15,015 nucleotides of DNA, taken from Microcaldota archaeon (GTDB taxonomy: Archaea > Micrarchaeota > Micrarchaeia > Norongarragalinales > UBA8480). How positions within the stretch are numbered: position 1 is the first letter of the stretch; each line of letters opens with the position of its first letter. The notes below the pieces were generated by a model. The model saw nothing but the letters and a program-made list of their open reading frames with translations, did not search any database and was not told the origin of the DNA. Positions 1 to 6,765 of this stretch are shown one piece after another. The DNA is taken from positions 1 to 15,015 of the forward strand of contig JAHFHN010000004.1 in NCBI GenBank assembly GCA_023246885.1. Direction: 5' to 3'. The position numbers and the translations under genes were made by a program.

Positions 1-66
1 TCTGAATAAGTTTTGCATTTGTTTTCATAAAACTAATTAAGCTTAACTATATCTAAAGTTGTCACC

Positions 67-807
67 ATGAACGTGACACTTTTACAATTATTAGCTCGTT
101 TTGGACTAGGCAAAAATGAATCCAAGATTTACGCCTTGCTTCATGAACACGGCGAACACTCTGGCGGCGAAATAGCTAAGCTAACAGAAATTCCGCGAAG
201 TAAGGTTTACTTTTATCTTAATTCGCTTGTTGCGAAGGGGCTTGTGTTACGCATTCCAAAAAAGCCAATGAAATTTCGCACAAGTGGGATTGCAGTTGTC
301 AAAAGCGCGGTTAGCCGTGAAAATAAGCTGCTAGAGCAAATTTCAGATAAGCCTTCTGAATATTTTCCAATCTACTTAACCATTGGTCAGAAAAACGTAA
401 TGCGTCAATTTAGTGTTGAAAACAGTCGCGCTAAGAAGTCAGTTGTTTCAATTGTGCGTGGGCTAAAACGTTTTCCAATTGGTATAAATGCCGCACGACG
501 TGGCGTAAAGCGTGGGGTAAAACTGCGCATACTTGCGCTTGATCGGCCGGATGTTAGAAAAATTGTTCCATTGTGGAAAAAAGCAGGAGTTGAAGTCAAG
601 TTATACAAAGCAACAGAGCCACAAGGCTTGCGTTTAACTGTTTTTGACGATTCGCTTGTTCGGCTAACTCTAGGAAAACCCGAAATTCCAGAGTCAGAGA
701 ACTACACTACGGTTTGGATCAAGAGTAAAGCAGTTGCAGCAATGTGTAAAGAATATTTTGAAGGAAAGTGGAAAAGTGCAAATGCCATTGGCTCTGCAAA
801 TCGATAA
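67..807 (+). CDS. TrmB-family transcriptional regulator
   Basis: A 246-aa protein that resembles the TrmB family of archaeal regulators, which often respond to sugars. Residues 12-60 form a winged helix-turn-helix; the likely recognition helix starts at the PRSKVY stretch (43-48), typical of TrmB N-termini. Residues from about 105 to 240 form an alpha/beta domain consistent with the phospholipase-D-like C-terminal half of TrmB proteins, without an obvious catalytic HKD motif. The ATG at 67 is the first start after AT-rich DNA (about 33-52) that could be a TATA element; no Shine-Dalgarno is visible. The next gene, aIF5B, starts 50 nt downstream on the same strand. A regulator next to an initiation factor gives no clear target. 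The GalT-like and ADP-kinase genes elsewhere in the window are candidate sugar-related targets, but that is speculation. Family assignment is fairly firm, ligand unknown. Confidence 0.8.
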   Translation: MNVTLLQLLARFGLGKNESKIYALLHEHGEHSGGEIAKLTEIPRSKVYFYLNSLVAKGLVLRIPKKPMKFRTSGIAVVKSAVSRENKLLEQISDKPSEYFPIYLTIGQKNVMRQFSVENSRAKKSVVSIVRGLKRFPIGINAARRGVKRGVKLRILALDRPDVRKIVPLWKKAGVEVKLYKATEPQGLRLTVFDDSLVRLTLGKPEIPESENYTTVWIKSKAVAAMCKEYFEGKWKSANAIGSANR

Positions 808-857
808 ATACGTTGTTTTTCCAAGTTATTTCACTAATTCATTTAGTGTTTAATTTT

Positions 858-2621
858 ATGTTACGCCAACCAATTGTTGTAGTTGTAGGTCACGTTGACC
901 ACGGAAAAACTTCCTTACTTGATGCAATTCGCAGTACTGCTGTTGCTTCGCGTGAAGCTGGTGCAATTACCCAGGCAGTAGGTGCAAGTGAAGTGCCTAT
1001 TGATGTAATTGAAGAAACTTGCGGCGCGTTGAAAAATAAGTTGAAAATTAAATTTACAATTCCCGGCCTTTTGTTTATTGACACTCCTGGCCATGAAGCG
1101 TTTGCTAACCTGCGCAAGCGTGGAGGAAGCATTGCAGATATTGCTGTGCTTGTGATTGACATTAACCAGGGGATTCAACCACAGACTCTTGAGTCAATTC
1201 AGCTTCTCAAACAGTACAAGACTCCGTTTATTGTTGCAGCTACCAAAGTAGATTCCATGTCCGGATGGAAAAAAACCGGAAACATATGTATGTCTGATTC
1301 CTTTGCTAAACAACGGCCAGATGTGCTTGAACGCCTTGATGAAAAAATTTACGAGCTAGTTGGCCAATTAGGTGCACACGGGATTAATTCAGAGCGGTTT
1401 GACCGCGTCACTGATTTTACAAAAGAAGCTTTAATTGTCCCAGTAAGCAGTAGAGAAAAAGAAGGTTTACAAGAATTGTTGTTATACGTTGCAGGTTTAG
1501 CTCAGCGTTATTTAGAAAAACGATTAGAGTTACATGAAACTGATCCTGGAAAAGGTTCTATTCTAGAAGTTAAAGAAGAAAAAGGGCTTGGCAAAACCAT
1601 TGACGTGATATTATATGACGGAGTATTACGCGAAGGAGATGAAGTTGCCTTTTCTTCAATTACTGGAAAGCCCGTTTCATGCAAGGCCAAAACAATCCTC
1701 AGGCCAAAACCACTTGATGAGATGCGCGATCCAAAAGAAAAGTTTAAACACATAAAAATAGCAAGCGCTGCAACTGGTGTAAAAATTGCTTGCGAAGAAG
1801 CCAACCAAGCTTTGCCTGGCTCATCGTTTTACGTAATAAAAAATAATCGAGACAAAGTCTTTGAACTACTACAAAACGAGTATAGTGAAGTTGTTGTTGA
1901 ATCACAAGACGATGGCGTGATCATAAAAGCCGACGCATTAGGAAGTTTAGAGGCAATTGGTAAAATTTTTGCAGCTGCAGGTATACCAATTCGAAGCGCG
2001 GCTATTGGTGGAATAACAAAAAAAGATGTAACTGAAGCAGAAAGTGTAGCTACAAAAGACGCGTTTCTCGGAGTAATATTTTCTTTTAATTTAAAAGTCC
2101 CCGAATCAGTGAAAAAAGAACTTGAAATCTCCAAGGTTAAACTCTTTGAAGAAAATATAATTTACAATTTAATTGAAAATTACCAACGATGGGTAGATGA
2201 ACAAAAAGCAAGCGAACGCAAAAAAGCATTCAGCGAACTCGTATTTCCAGGCAAATTATATGTTATGCCCAACCATTGCTTCAGGGTAAGTAACCCGCTT
2301 ATTTGTGGCGTAGAAGTTATGGCCGGCCGCGTAAAGAAAGGCAATACCTTGCTAAATGAAACAGGCGAAGAAGTAGGGCAAATACGGGCACTTCAACATG
2401 AAAAAAAAGAAGTCGACTCTGCTTCTAAAGCCCAGCAAATTGCAGTTAGCATAGGTGGTGCGACATTTGGAAGACAAATAAAAGAAAAACAAATTTTGTA
2501 CGTTGACATTCCAAAAGAAGACTTAGTTTTGTTGCATACAAAGTATGCATCATCGCTTTCAGAAGAAGAAAAAGAGCTATTAAAAGAGACAAAGAAAATC
2601 AAGGGAATGCCGGTATTCTGA
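858..2621 (+). CDS. infB: translation initiation factor aIF5B (IF-2 family GTPase)
   Basis: A 587-aa archaeal/eukaryotic-type IF5B, the GTPase that promotes ribosomal subunit joining during initiation. Residues 1-225 are the G domain: P-loop GHVDHGKT at 11-18, switch I Thr at 38, DTPGHE at 75-80, and TKVD at 129-132 where relatives usually have NKxD. A beta-barrel domain follows (about 230-330), then the alpha/beta domain III beginning near GVIIKADALGS (about 352) and a C-terminal domain IV to 587. Length is normal for the family and there is no intein. An open frame extends upstream to 768, but those 30 extra residues overlap trmB and lie before the conserved N-terminus, so I chose the ATG at 858. 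A weak TATA-like element (803-811 or 824-831) precedes it, with no Shine-Dalgarno. Confidence 0.95.
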   Translation: MLRQPIVVVVGHVDHGKTSLLDAIRSTAVASREAGAITQAVGASEVPIDVIEETCGALKNKLKIKFTIPGLLFIDTPGHEAFANLRKRGGSIADIAVLVIDINQGIQPQTLESIQLLKQYKTPFIVAATKVDSMSGWKKTGNICMSDSFAKQRPDVLERLDEKIYELVGQLGAHGINSERFDRVTDFTKEALIVPVSSREKEGLQELLLYVAGLAQRYLEKRLELHETDPGKGSILEVKEEKGLGKTIDVILYDGVLREGDEVAFSSITGKPVSCKAKTILRPKPLDEMRDPKEKFKHIKIASAATGVKIACEEANQALPGSSFYVIKNNRDKVFELLQNEYSEVVVESQDDGVIIKADALGSLEAIGKIFAAAGIPIRSAAIGGITKKDVTEAESVATKDAFLGVIFSFNLKVPESVKKELEISKVKLFEENIIYNLIENYQRWVDEQKASERKKAFSELVFPGKLYVMPNHCFRVSNPLICGVEVMAGRVKKGNTLLNETGEEVGQIRALQHEKKEVDSASKAQQIAVSIGGATFGRQIKEKQILYVDIPKEDLVLLHTKYASSLSEEEKELLKETKKIKGMPVF

Positions 2622-2677
2622 CGCTCCCCTGTGCTTCGGAAAGCTTAATATTCATTTCCAAGCCTCTTTATTATTAC

Positions 2678-2686
2678 GTTTAAAAT
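2678..2686 (+). promoter_or_regulatory. TATA box of the S6e gene (leaderless)
   Basis: The sequence gtttaaaat is centred 26 nt before the S6e ATG at 2708. At that distance an archaeal transcript would start at the ATG itself. No Shine-Dalgarno lies between. It suggests S6e is transcribed on its own as well as, or instead of, from upstream. Confidence 0.55.
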
Positions 2687-2707
2687 CCGTTTTATTAGTG
2701 GTATCAA

Positions 2708-3118
2708 ATGAAAGTTGTAATTAATGATTCTAAGACTGGGAATAGCTTCCAACGCGAGTTAGAAGCATCCAAAAAATCTCAAGTTTTAGGCAAGAAACTC
2801 GGCGATGAAGTAGAAGGCGCCTTATTTGGCTTGCCTGGCTACATGTTGAAAATGACTGGCGGCTCAGATGCAGATGGAGTTCCAATGCGATTTGATGTCC
2901 CAGGCGCACGCAGATTACACTCTGTTTTATCAAGCGGTCCAGGCGTAAAGCATCTAAAAGCAGGAAACAAATTGAAAAAACGCGTTGTCGGCAACACAGT
3001 CTCTGACCGAACTGCACAGATCAATTTGCAGATAGCTAAATACGGCGAAAAACCATTAGCTGACCTCGGATTCACACCAAAAGTAAAAGAAGCAAAAGCA
3101 GAACCAGCAAAAGCGTAA
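2708..3118 (+). CDS. rps6e: 30S ribosomal protein S6e
   Basis: A 136-aa ribosomal protein S6e, a small-subunit protein of archaea and eukaryotes. The N-terminal beta-rich MKVVINDSKTG start, the GLPGYMLKMTGGSDADGVPM region (42-61) and the RRLHS and RRLHS-flanking glycine-rich stretch (68-80) are family hallmarks. The C-terminus ends in a basic, Ala/Lys/Glu tail, and the length matches the short archaeal form that lacks the phosphorylated eukaryotic extension. In many archaea S6e lies beside aIF2 gamma or aIF5B; here it follows aIF5B by 86 nt, and aIF2 gamma is about 6 kb away. It ends just before a T-rich tract and is convergent with the GalT-like gene. Confidence 0.95.
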   Translation: MKVVINDSKTGNSFQRELEASKKSQVLGKKLGDEVEGALFGLPGYMLKMTGGSDADGVPMRFDVPGARRLHSVLSSGPGVKHLKAGNKLKKRVVGNTVSDRTAQINLQIAKYGEKPLADLGFTPKVKEAKAEPAKA

Positions 3119-3121
3119 CAC

Positions 3122-3150
3122 TATTTTCTCTTTTTTCCTTTTACGTTTCT
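3122..3150 (+). terminator. T-rich terminator after S6e
   Basis: A pyrimidine tract with several T runs (3-6 nt) begins four bases after the S6e stop codon and fills the 34-nt gap to the convergent gene. It matches the oligo-T, hairpin-independent terminators of archaea. There is no stem-loop. Confidence 0.55.
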
Positions 3151-3152
3151 CT

Positions 3153-4082
3153 CTATCTAAGTGTCTTCAAAGCGGTAATTTTATCTGTAGAACTAATAAT
3201 TACCCCTGTTCCGAGTTCTAAGCCTGCCCAGACATGTGGAGCAACTTGACGCGGGTAAATTTCAACGTGAAAATGCACGTTTCCTCCTTTACCTGAACTG
3301 TGAAAAGAAAAATTATAGTCACTTGTTTTTCGCTTTACGCGACGCACTGTTTCTTGCAATGCTTCCATAAATGCTGCACGTTCTCCAGTATCGAAGAGGC
3401 TGAAGTCTGTTTTATGCTTCTTTGGAATAACCCAGCACTCAAACCCAAAACGCGCAATGTATGGACAAACCACTGAAAAGAATTTATTTTCAAAAATAAT
3501 ACTTGCTTTTTCTTTAGCAAGTTTGCAGTAAGCACATTGACTTTTGTTTTTGCTATGTTGAAATTCATTTACGTTCATTTCCGGAACAAAAGGCAGCCCA
3601 ATAATTTGACTATGCTCGTGAGGTATGCTTGCACCTGCGTTTTGCCCATGGTTCTTAAACAAGGAAACATATTTCACTCCTTTTATTTTTGAAATTTCAG
3701 TGAACCGATTAACATATGCTTCGAACACGCTTTGCATTTGACTAGCTGACAAATCTTCAAATTGCTCGTTGTGATTTGGTGTCTCTACTATAACTTCGTG
3801 TACTCCAAACGCACCGGTATATTCTTTGTTTTGAACGTATTTTTCAAATGGTGAAACTGCAGGAAACTTATTTTCCATTGCGCGAACTTCCCATTTTTTG
3901 CTTTTGAATGTAACTATCTCAAGTCTTGACGATGGGGTCATTTGCTCATTGCCAAAATCAAACGGGCACGAGTGTTTATTTTTTGCTCTACTATTTTTTG
4001 ATATAGTGGGGCGTTTTGATCGTTCACTAGCGAGGATAACGACTACGTTTTTTGTTTTATCTCTTTGAATTTCAATTGCCAT
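3153..4082 (-). CDS. galT: galactose-1-phosphate uridylyltransferase-like (HIT superfamily)
   Basis: A 309-aa GalT-family nucleotidyltransferase. The family transfers UMP (or another nucleotide) between hexose 1-phosphates through a nucleotidyl-histidine intermediate. Visible: N-terminal IEIQRD...ASERSKRP (3-25), a CPF at 39-41 typical of a zinc ligand, and HEHSQ at 155-159, the active-site equivalent of HPHxQ, with His157 the expected nucleophile. A CxxC at 183-186 and a second HIT-like HFHVEIYPR near the C-terminus follow. Because the motif is HEH, not HPH, sugar and nucleotide specificity are uncertain; ADP-glucose phosphorylase-like enzymes share the fold. The frame opens at a TTG (4088), but the ATG at 4082 begins directly before the conserved N-terminus, so I chose it. 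Divergent from endA. Confidence 0.82.
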   Translation of the reverse strand: MAIEIQRDKTKNVVVILASERSKRPTISKNSRAKNKHSCPFDFGNEQMTPSSRLEIVTFKSKKWEVRAMENKFPAVSPFEKYVQNKEYTGAFGVHEVIVETPNHNEQFEDLSASQMQSVFEAYVNRFTEISKIKGVKYVSLFKNHGQNAGASIPHEHSQIIGLPFVPEMNVNEFQHSKNKSQCAYCKLAKEKASIIFENKFFSVVCPYIARFGFECWVIPKKHKTDFSLFDTGERAAFMEALQETVRRVKRKTSDYNFSFHSSGKGGNVHFHVEIYPRQVAPHVWAGLELGTGVIISSTDKITALKTLR

Positions 4083-4110
4083 AACCAACGTTTAAAAGAA
4101 CGCTTTGCTA

Positions 4111-4121
4111 CAATTTAATTC
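4111..4121 (-). promoter_or_regulatory. TATA-like box of the galT-like gene
   Basis: Read on the minus strand this is gaattaaattg. Its centre lies about 34 nt before the ATG at 4082, which predicts a transcript start near 4090 and a leader of about 8 nt. It shares the 102-nt divergent region with the endA promoter. Confidence 0.4.
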
Positions 4122-4130
4122 TAAGTAATC

Positions 4131-4138
4131 AAATATAC
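4131..4138 (+). promoter_or_regulatory. TATA-like box of endA
   Basis: The sequence aaatatac would place a transcript start near 4161. The mRNA would then have a leader of about 30 nt that includes the GGAGG at 4174-4178. It lies only about 10 nt from the oppositely directed galT element, so the two promoters are close enough to interfere. Confidence 0.4.
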
Positions 4139-4173
4139 TCAATCGACTTTCGTTGCCATTGGCAATTCGGGTC

Positions 4174-4178
4174 GGAGG
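4174..4178 (+). promoter_or_regulatory. strong Shine-Dalgarno GGAGG before endA
   Basis: GGAGG is a near-perfect match to the archaeal anti-Shine-Dalgarno. It is 12 nt from the TTG at 4191 and only 1 nt from an out-of-frame ATG at 4180. It is the only clear ribosome-binding site I see in the window, and it decides that the endA transcript has a leader. Confidence 0.5.
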
Positions 4179-4190
4179 AATGAATTCAGC

Positions 4191-5354
4191 TTGGGAGTAA
4201 TAGTAGAGCGAATAAAAGACGGAACAATAATTGTAACTGACCCTTCTAGCGTAGGCTCTTTACTCAAGGGTTTCTTTGGTTCGCAGTATGGAGAAAACAA
4301 ATCACGCTTGCAATTAATGCCAGAAGAAGCATTGTATATGCTTGATGTACGCAATGCCCAATGTACAAATAACAATGTTCCAGCTACTTTTAATGAAATT
4401 GCAAGTTATTACAAAGATCAAGATAAGTTTCTAGCGCGTTACTTTTGTTATCGCGACTGGCGCGATAGAGGCATAATAGCTCGAAATATAGCTGAAGCTG
4501 AAAACACAGACTATGGCAGATCTCCAGTTATTAAGTACCCATCTCAAGATTTTGACTTGCCAAAAATTAAGTATAATGCACTATATTTTCCAGACGATTT
4601 AATGGCCGTAATTGATGCAGAAGACGCGAAAATATTGTATGATAATTATTGGTTTGGTCAATACGGTACATACAAGGCGAAAAAACACGGTAGCTTATTG
4701 AAACTTGACGCGTACGAAAGTTTATTCCTTGCTAAACACTGTGGCCTCAAGCTTGACATTTCTTCCACGAAATTGTTAAAAGCGGCAAAGCAACGGCGCG
4801 CTGATTTTGAAGCGCTTTATGATGTTTATGAAGACCTTCGGCTACGTGGCTTTGTACTTAAAACCGGCTTTAAGTTTGGTACACATTTTCGACTGTATTT
4901 TCCTGGCGCAAAACCAATTCTTGACCAAGCAGAATGGATGCACTCTAAACACGTGATTCACGTTTTTCCACGCGATGCAAAAATGCTGATTTCGGAATGG
5001 GCTCGCGCTATACGTGTTGCACATGGGGTGAAGAAAACGTTTATACTCGCTATTCCTGGAAAGAAACGCGAGTCAAAAGCAAAACTAGATTTTCTTTTGT
5101 ACCACCGGAAACACGGCAATGCTGAAAATCCAAAGGAACACAAGCCAAAATTTGTTATGCTGGCCTTGAGTGAAGAAGAAGAAATTGGTGGTCAAGATCT
5201 CGCTCAAGCAATTGCCAGATCTCGCCAACTCGGCCTAGATTTAATCTTAAGCATATGTGACAGAGAAACAAGCATAACTCATTACCGCGTAAAAAGAATT
5301 GATTTACCCAAAAGCCAGTTTGAATATTATGAGATAGAGTGGGTGCAACCTTGA
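4191..5354 (+). CDS. endA: three-unit tRNA-splicing endonuclease (epsilon2-like)
   Basis: tRNA-intron endonuclease, which cuts bulge-helix-bulge motifs in precursor tRNAs. At 387 aa it is about twice the homotetrameric archaeal form (about 180 aa). I read three units. Residues 1-100 are an EndA N-terminal domain (GFFGSQYG then LMPEEALYML at 42-51). Residues 125-290 are a complete catalytic unit: YWFGQYG (153-159), LKLDAYESLFL (170-180), YEDLRLRGFVLKTG (213-226), with Tyr236, His251 (in HSK) and Lys282 as the predicted triad. Residues 295-387 are a lone C-terminal structural domain, betaC. This order matches the epsilon2 enzyme of ARMAN archaea. A Lys-rich loop lies at 162-165. The TTG at 4191 is the only usual start codon after the in-frame stop at 4122-4124 that keeps the domain intact. 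The stop overlaps the next gene's ATG. Confidence 0.88.
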   Translation: MGVIVERIKDGTIIVTDPSSVGSLLKGFFGSQYGENKSRLQLMPEEALYMLDVRNAQCTNNNVPATFNEIASYYKDQDKFLARYFCYRDWRDRGIIARNIAEAENTDYGRSPVIKYPSQDFDLPKIKYNALYFPDDLMAVIDAEDAKILYDNYWFGQYGTYKAKKHGSLLKLDAYESLFLAKHCGLKLDISSTKLLKAAKQRRADFEALYDVYEDLRLRGFVLKTGFKFGTHFRLYFPGAKPILDQAEWMHSKHVIHVFPRDAKMLISEWARAIRVAHGVKKTFILAIPGKKRESKAKLDFLLYHRKHGNAENPKEHKPKFVMLALSEEEEIGGQDLAQAIARSRQLGLDLILSICDRETSITHYRVKRIDLPKSQFEYYEIEWVQP

Positions 5355-5992
5355 TGATGGATCGGCATTTTTCACCCGAACACACTGAGAAACTGCGCAA
5401 TATTTTTACTAGGTTATCTGACTTTATTGCCGCGCATAAATTGGAACAAATAGTGGGGGTTGGGCCAAGTGCATCTCCTTATGTGCGAGCGCTTGCACGG
5501 GCGCATAAAAACCGCCACGGTGTTGAGTTAAAAGTGATTGCGCTAGGCCCTCTTGGAGAAAAACTTTCATGGACTAAGCCTGGAGCTGAGGAAGACGTTA
5601 AACGTGCTTTGTCTGCTACTAGAAAATTTGACTTTTCAAAGCCATCGCTTTTGTTAGACGAAGTTGTGCAAATTGCTGTTCGTTTTGGCAATTTGAGCCG
5701 CATTTTAAATTCACTTAATTTTCCGCATAAAAATGCCGCTTTACTTTCATATACTAAATTGCGCGCCCATCCTAATTTTCCTAGGTCTTTTAATCTTCAT
5801 TTTATTGGTGAGGAATTTGGAAAAGGAAGTGACTTTGATAAAGCAGTTTACCTTAACCGTGGTGCTGCTTTTGGTTTTGTTGGAACTGGCCAAAAACTTA
5901 AGCGTCCTGATAGAAGTTGGATTGAAGAAATGAAAAGAGTACGTAAAGAATTACGTGAAATAGCTGATTCTGTTCCACGTGCTGGGCATTAG
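5354..5992 (+). CDS. unknown protein coupled to endA, possibly phosphoribosyltransferase-like fold
   Basis: A 212-aa soluble protein I do not recognise. Its ATG overlaps the endA stop (TGATG at 5352-5356), so it is probably translated by reinitiation after endA; an in-frame ATG at 5339 lies inside endA and is less likely. Residues 32-50 (IVGVGPSASPYVRALARAH) and 97-115 (a hydrophobic strand, LLLDEVV, then a helix with Gly112) resemble the layout of type I phosphoribosyltransferases. The DE pair at 102-103 fits, but the T-G-x-T phosphate loop is replaced by I-A-V-R. If it has that fold it is probably not a standard transferase. The C-terminus is charged and helical. Its stop overlaps the stop of the convergent protease gene. 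The link to tRNA splicing rests on position only. Confidence 0.7.
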   Translation: MMDRHFSPEHTEKLRNIFTRLSDFIAAHKLEQIVGVGPSASPYVRALARAHKNRHGVELKVIALGPLGEKLSWTKPGAEEDVKRALSATRKFDFSKPSLLLDEVVQIAVRFGNLSRILNSLNFPHKNAALLSYTKLRAHPNFPRSFNLHFIGEEFGKGSDFDKAVYLNRGAAFGFVGTGQKLKRPDRSWIEEMKRVRKELREIADSVPRAGH

Positions 5993-6387
5993 TTTTGGTT
6001 TTCTTTTATTTGTACTTTTTTCTCTTTTTCTTTAAAAGTTATTTCGTGGGCTTCGAAGAAGTTTAGTCTACCTGCGATGTTTTCCAAAAATTTAAATTCG
6101 CGAGAAAAAGCCACTTTGCAAGTAATGTGCTTGTCAAATATTTGCAGTTCTATTTCATGCAGGTAAGCGATTATTTCATCACTTGCAGTTGCAATTTTCT
6201 TTTGTTGTCCGCGTTCAATTGGAATTCCAAGTAAAGTTGCAACCTCTGATTTAAAACAGCAAAAATCCGCACCTGAGTCAATTAGAACATCAATAGCAAT
6301 TGTCTTGTCGAATCTGCTAGCCATAATCGGTATAATTGGGTATTGTTGGCTTCCGATTGTTTTGTAATAGAATTCTTGTTCAACCAC
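5989..6387 (-). CDS. retropepsin-like (clan AA) aspartic protease
   Basis: A 132-aa single-domain protein resembling retroviral-type aspartic proteases, which act as dimers with one catalytic Asp per chain. The signature is VLIDSGADF at 34-42 with Asp37 as the catalytic residue, preceded by the beta-rich FYYKTIGSQQYPIIPI. A second family signature, NIAGRLNFF (103-111), followed by a beta strand ITFKEK, corresponds to the ILGRxxFF region. No signal peptide or membrane segment is present. The start is GTG at 6387; the next ATG (residue 22) would remove the first strand. It begins 6 nt after the DUF5678-like gene and is likely co-transcribed with it. Substrate unknown. The last 15 residues are rich in Lys/Glu/Asn, and their codons read as T runs on the other strand. 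Confidence 0.75.
   Translation of the reverse strand: MVEQEFYYKTIGSQQYPIIPIMASRFDKTIAIDVLIDSGADFCCFKSEVATLLGIPIERGQQKKIATASDEIIAYLHEIELQIFDKHITCKVAFSREFKFLENIAGRLNFFEAHEITFKEKEKKVQIKENQN
5993..6034 (+). terminator. T-rich terminator of endA operon, inside opposing CDS
   Basis: Directly after the plus-strand stop codon is a tract with repeated T runs (up to six). It matches archaeal oligo-T terminators, yet it lies entirely within the 3' coding end of the minus-strand protease gene, encoding its Lys/Glu/Asn-rich tail. Confidence 0.45.
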
Positions 6388-6393
6388 GCGTTT

Positions 6394-6621
6394 TTAGACC
6401 ACTAGTGCTTTTGAAGGGTCTGGAATAAGTGAAAAAACTACGTTGCCTTTGGCATCTTCTTGCTTTACATGATTTCTTTTTGCAATTTCAACTAGCGAGT
6501 CTCCACTAGCGATTATGCCTTGACAGGTTACAGCTATCCATTTGTTGGCGTGTTTTACAATTTCTTGCGGGTGTTCGACCATCCACGTGTGTATCTTGTA
6601 ACGTTGTTCAAAGGTGCTCAT
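6394..6621 (-). CDS. DUF5678-like small protein
   Basis: A 75-aa protein resembling the small DUF5678 domain: an N-terminal helix (4-24), then WIAVTCQGIIASGDSL (28-43) as two strands and a turn, a helix, and the strand VVFSLIPDP near the end. The W-[IV]-A...G...ASG pattern is typical. Function is unknown in the family. The ATG at 6621 lies 27 nt from a TATA-like box, implying a leaderless transcript. It is the first gene of a pair with the aspartic protease 6 nt downstream; I recall similar pairings in other archaeal genomes but cannot verify that here. A role as partner or substrate adaptor of the protease would be inference. Confidence 0.65.
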   Translation of the reverse strand: MSTFEQRYKIHTWMVEHPQEIVKHANKWIAVTCQGIIASGDSLVEIAKRNHVKQEDAKGNVVFSLIPDPSKALVV

Positions 6622-6629
6622 AACTTATT

Positions 6630-6641
6630 CCAGGTTCCTGG
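6630..6641. repeat. short inverted repeat CCAGG-TT-CCTGG
   Basis: A 12-base near-palindrome between the TATA-like box (6645-6652) and the ATG (6621) of the DUF5678-like gene. Its place over the transcript start suits a repressor site, but five-base arms can occur by chance. Confidence 0.25.
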
Positions 6642-6644
6642 CAG

Positions 6645-6652
6645 TTAAAAAT
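6645..6652 (-). promoter_or_regulatory. TATA box of the DUF5678/protease pair (leaderless)
   Basis: On the minus strand the element reads atttttaa, centred 27 nt before the ATG at 6621. Transcription would start at or next to the ATG. No Shine-Dalgarno is present. Confidence 0.5.
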
Positions 6653-6726
6653 GGTTTGGTCAATAAGAAGCGATCTGCTAAAAAAGTAGACAAATAGAAA
6701 ACGGTGATTTTGCTTTAACGGCGTTG

Positions 6727-6734
6727 CATAAATA
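6727..6734 (+). promoter_or_regulatory. TATA box of dhs-lysK
   Basis: The element cataaata is centred about 35 nt before the DHS ATG at 6766, predicting a transcript start near 6757 and a leader of about 9 nt. It would drive both DHS and LysRS, whose genes are 4 nt apart. Confidence 0.45.
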
Positions 6735-6765
6735 GAAGTTTAGCGCTGGTATATTGTAGAATTTT

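Noticed and set aside
768..857. N-terminal extension of aIF5B by 30 residues
   Set aside because: It overlaps the end of trmB, has no family likeness and lies before the standard MLRQPIVVVVGHVDHGKT start.
5339..5353. Earlier in-frame ATG for the endA-linked gene
   Set aside because: It lies inside endA; the ATG at 5354 forms the common TGATG coupling and loses only five residues.
6651..6689. Twelve-codon open frame in the 6622-6765 gap
   Set aside because: Too short, no ribosome-binding site, and it overlaps the TATA-like box of the opposite gene.
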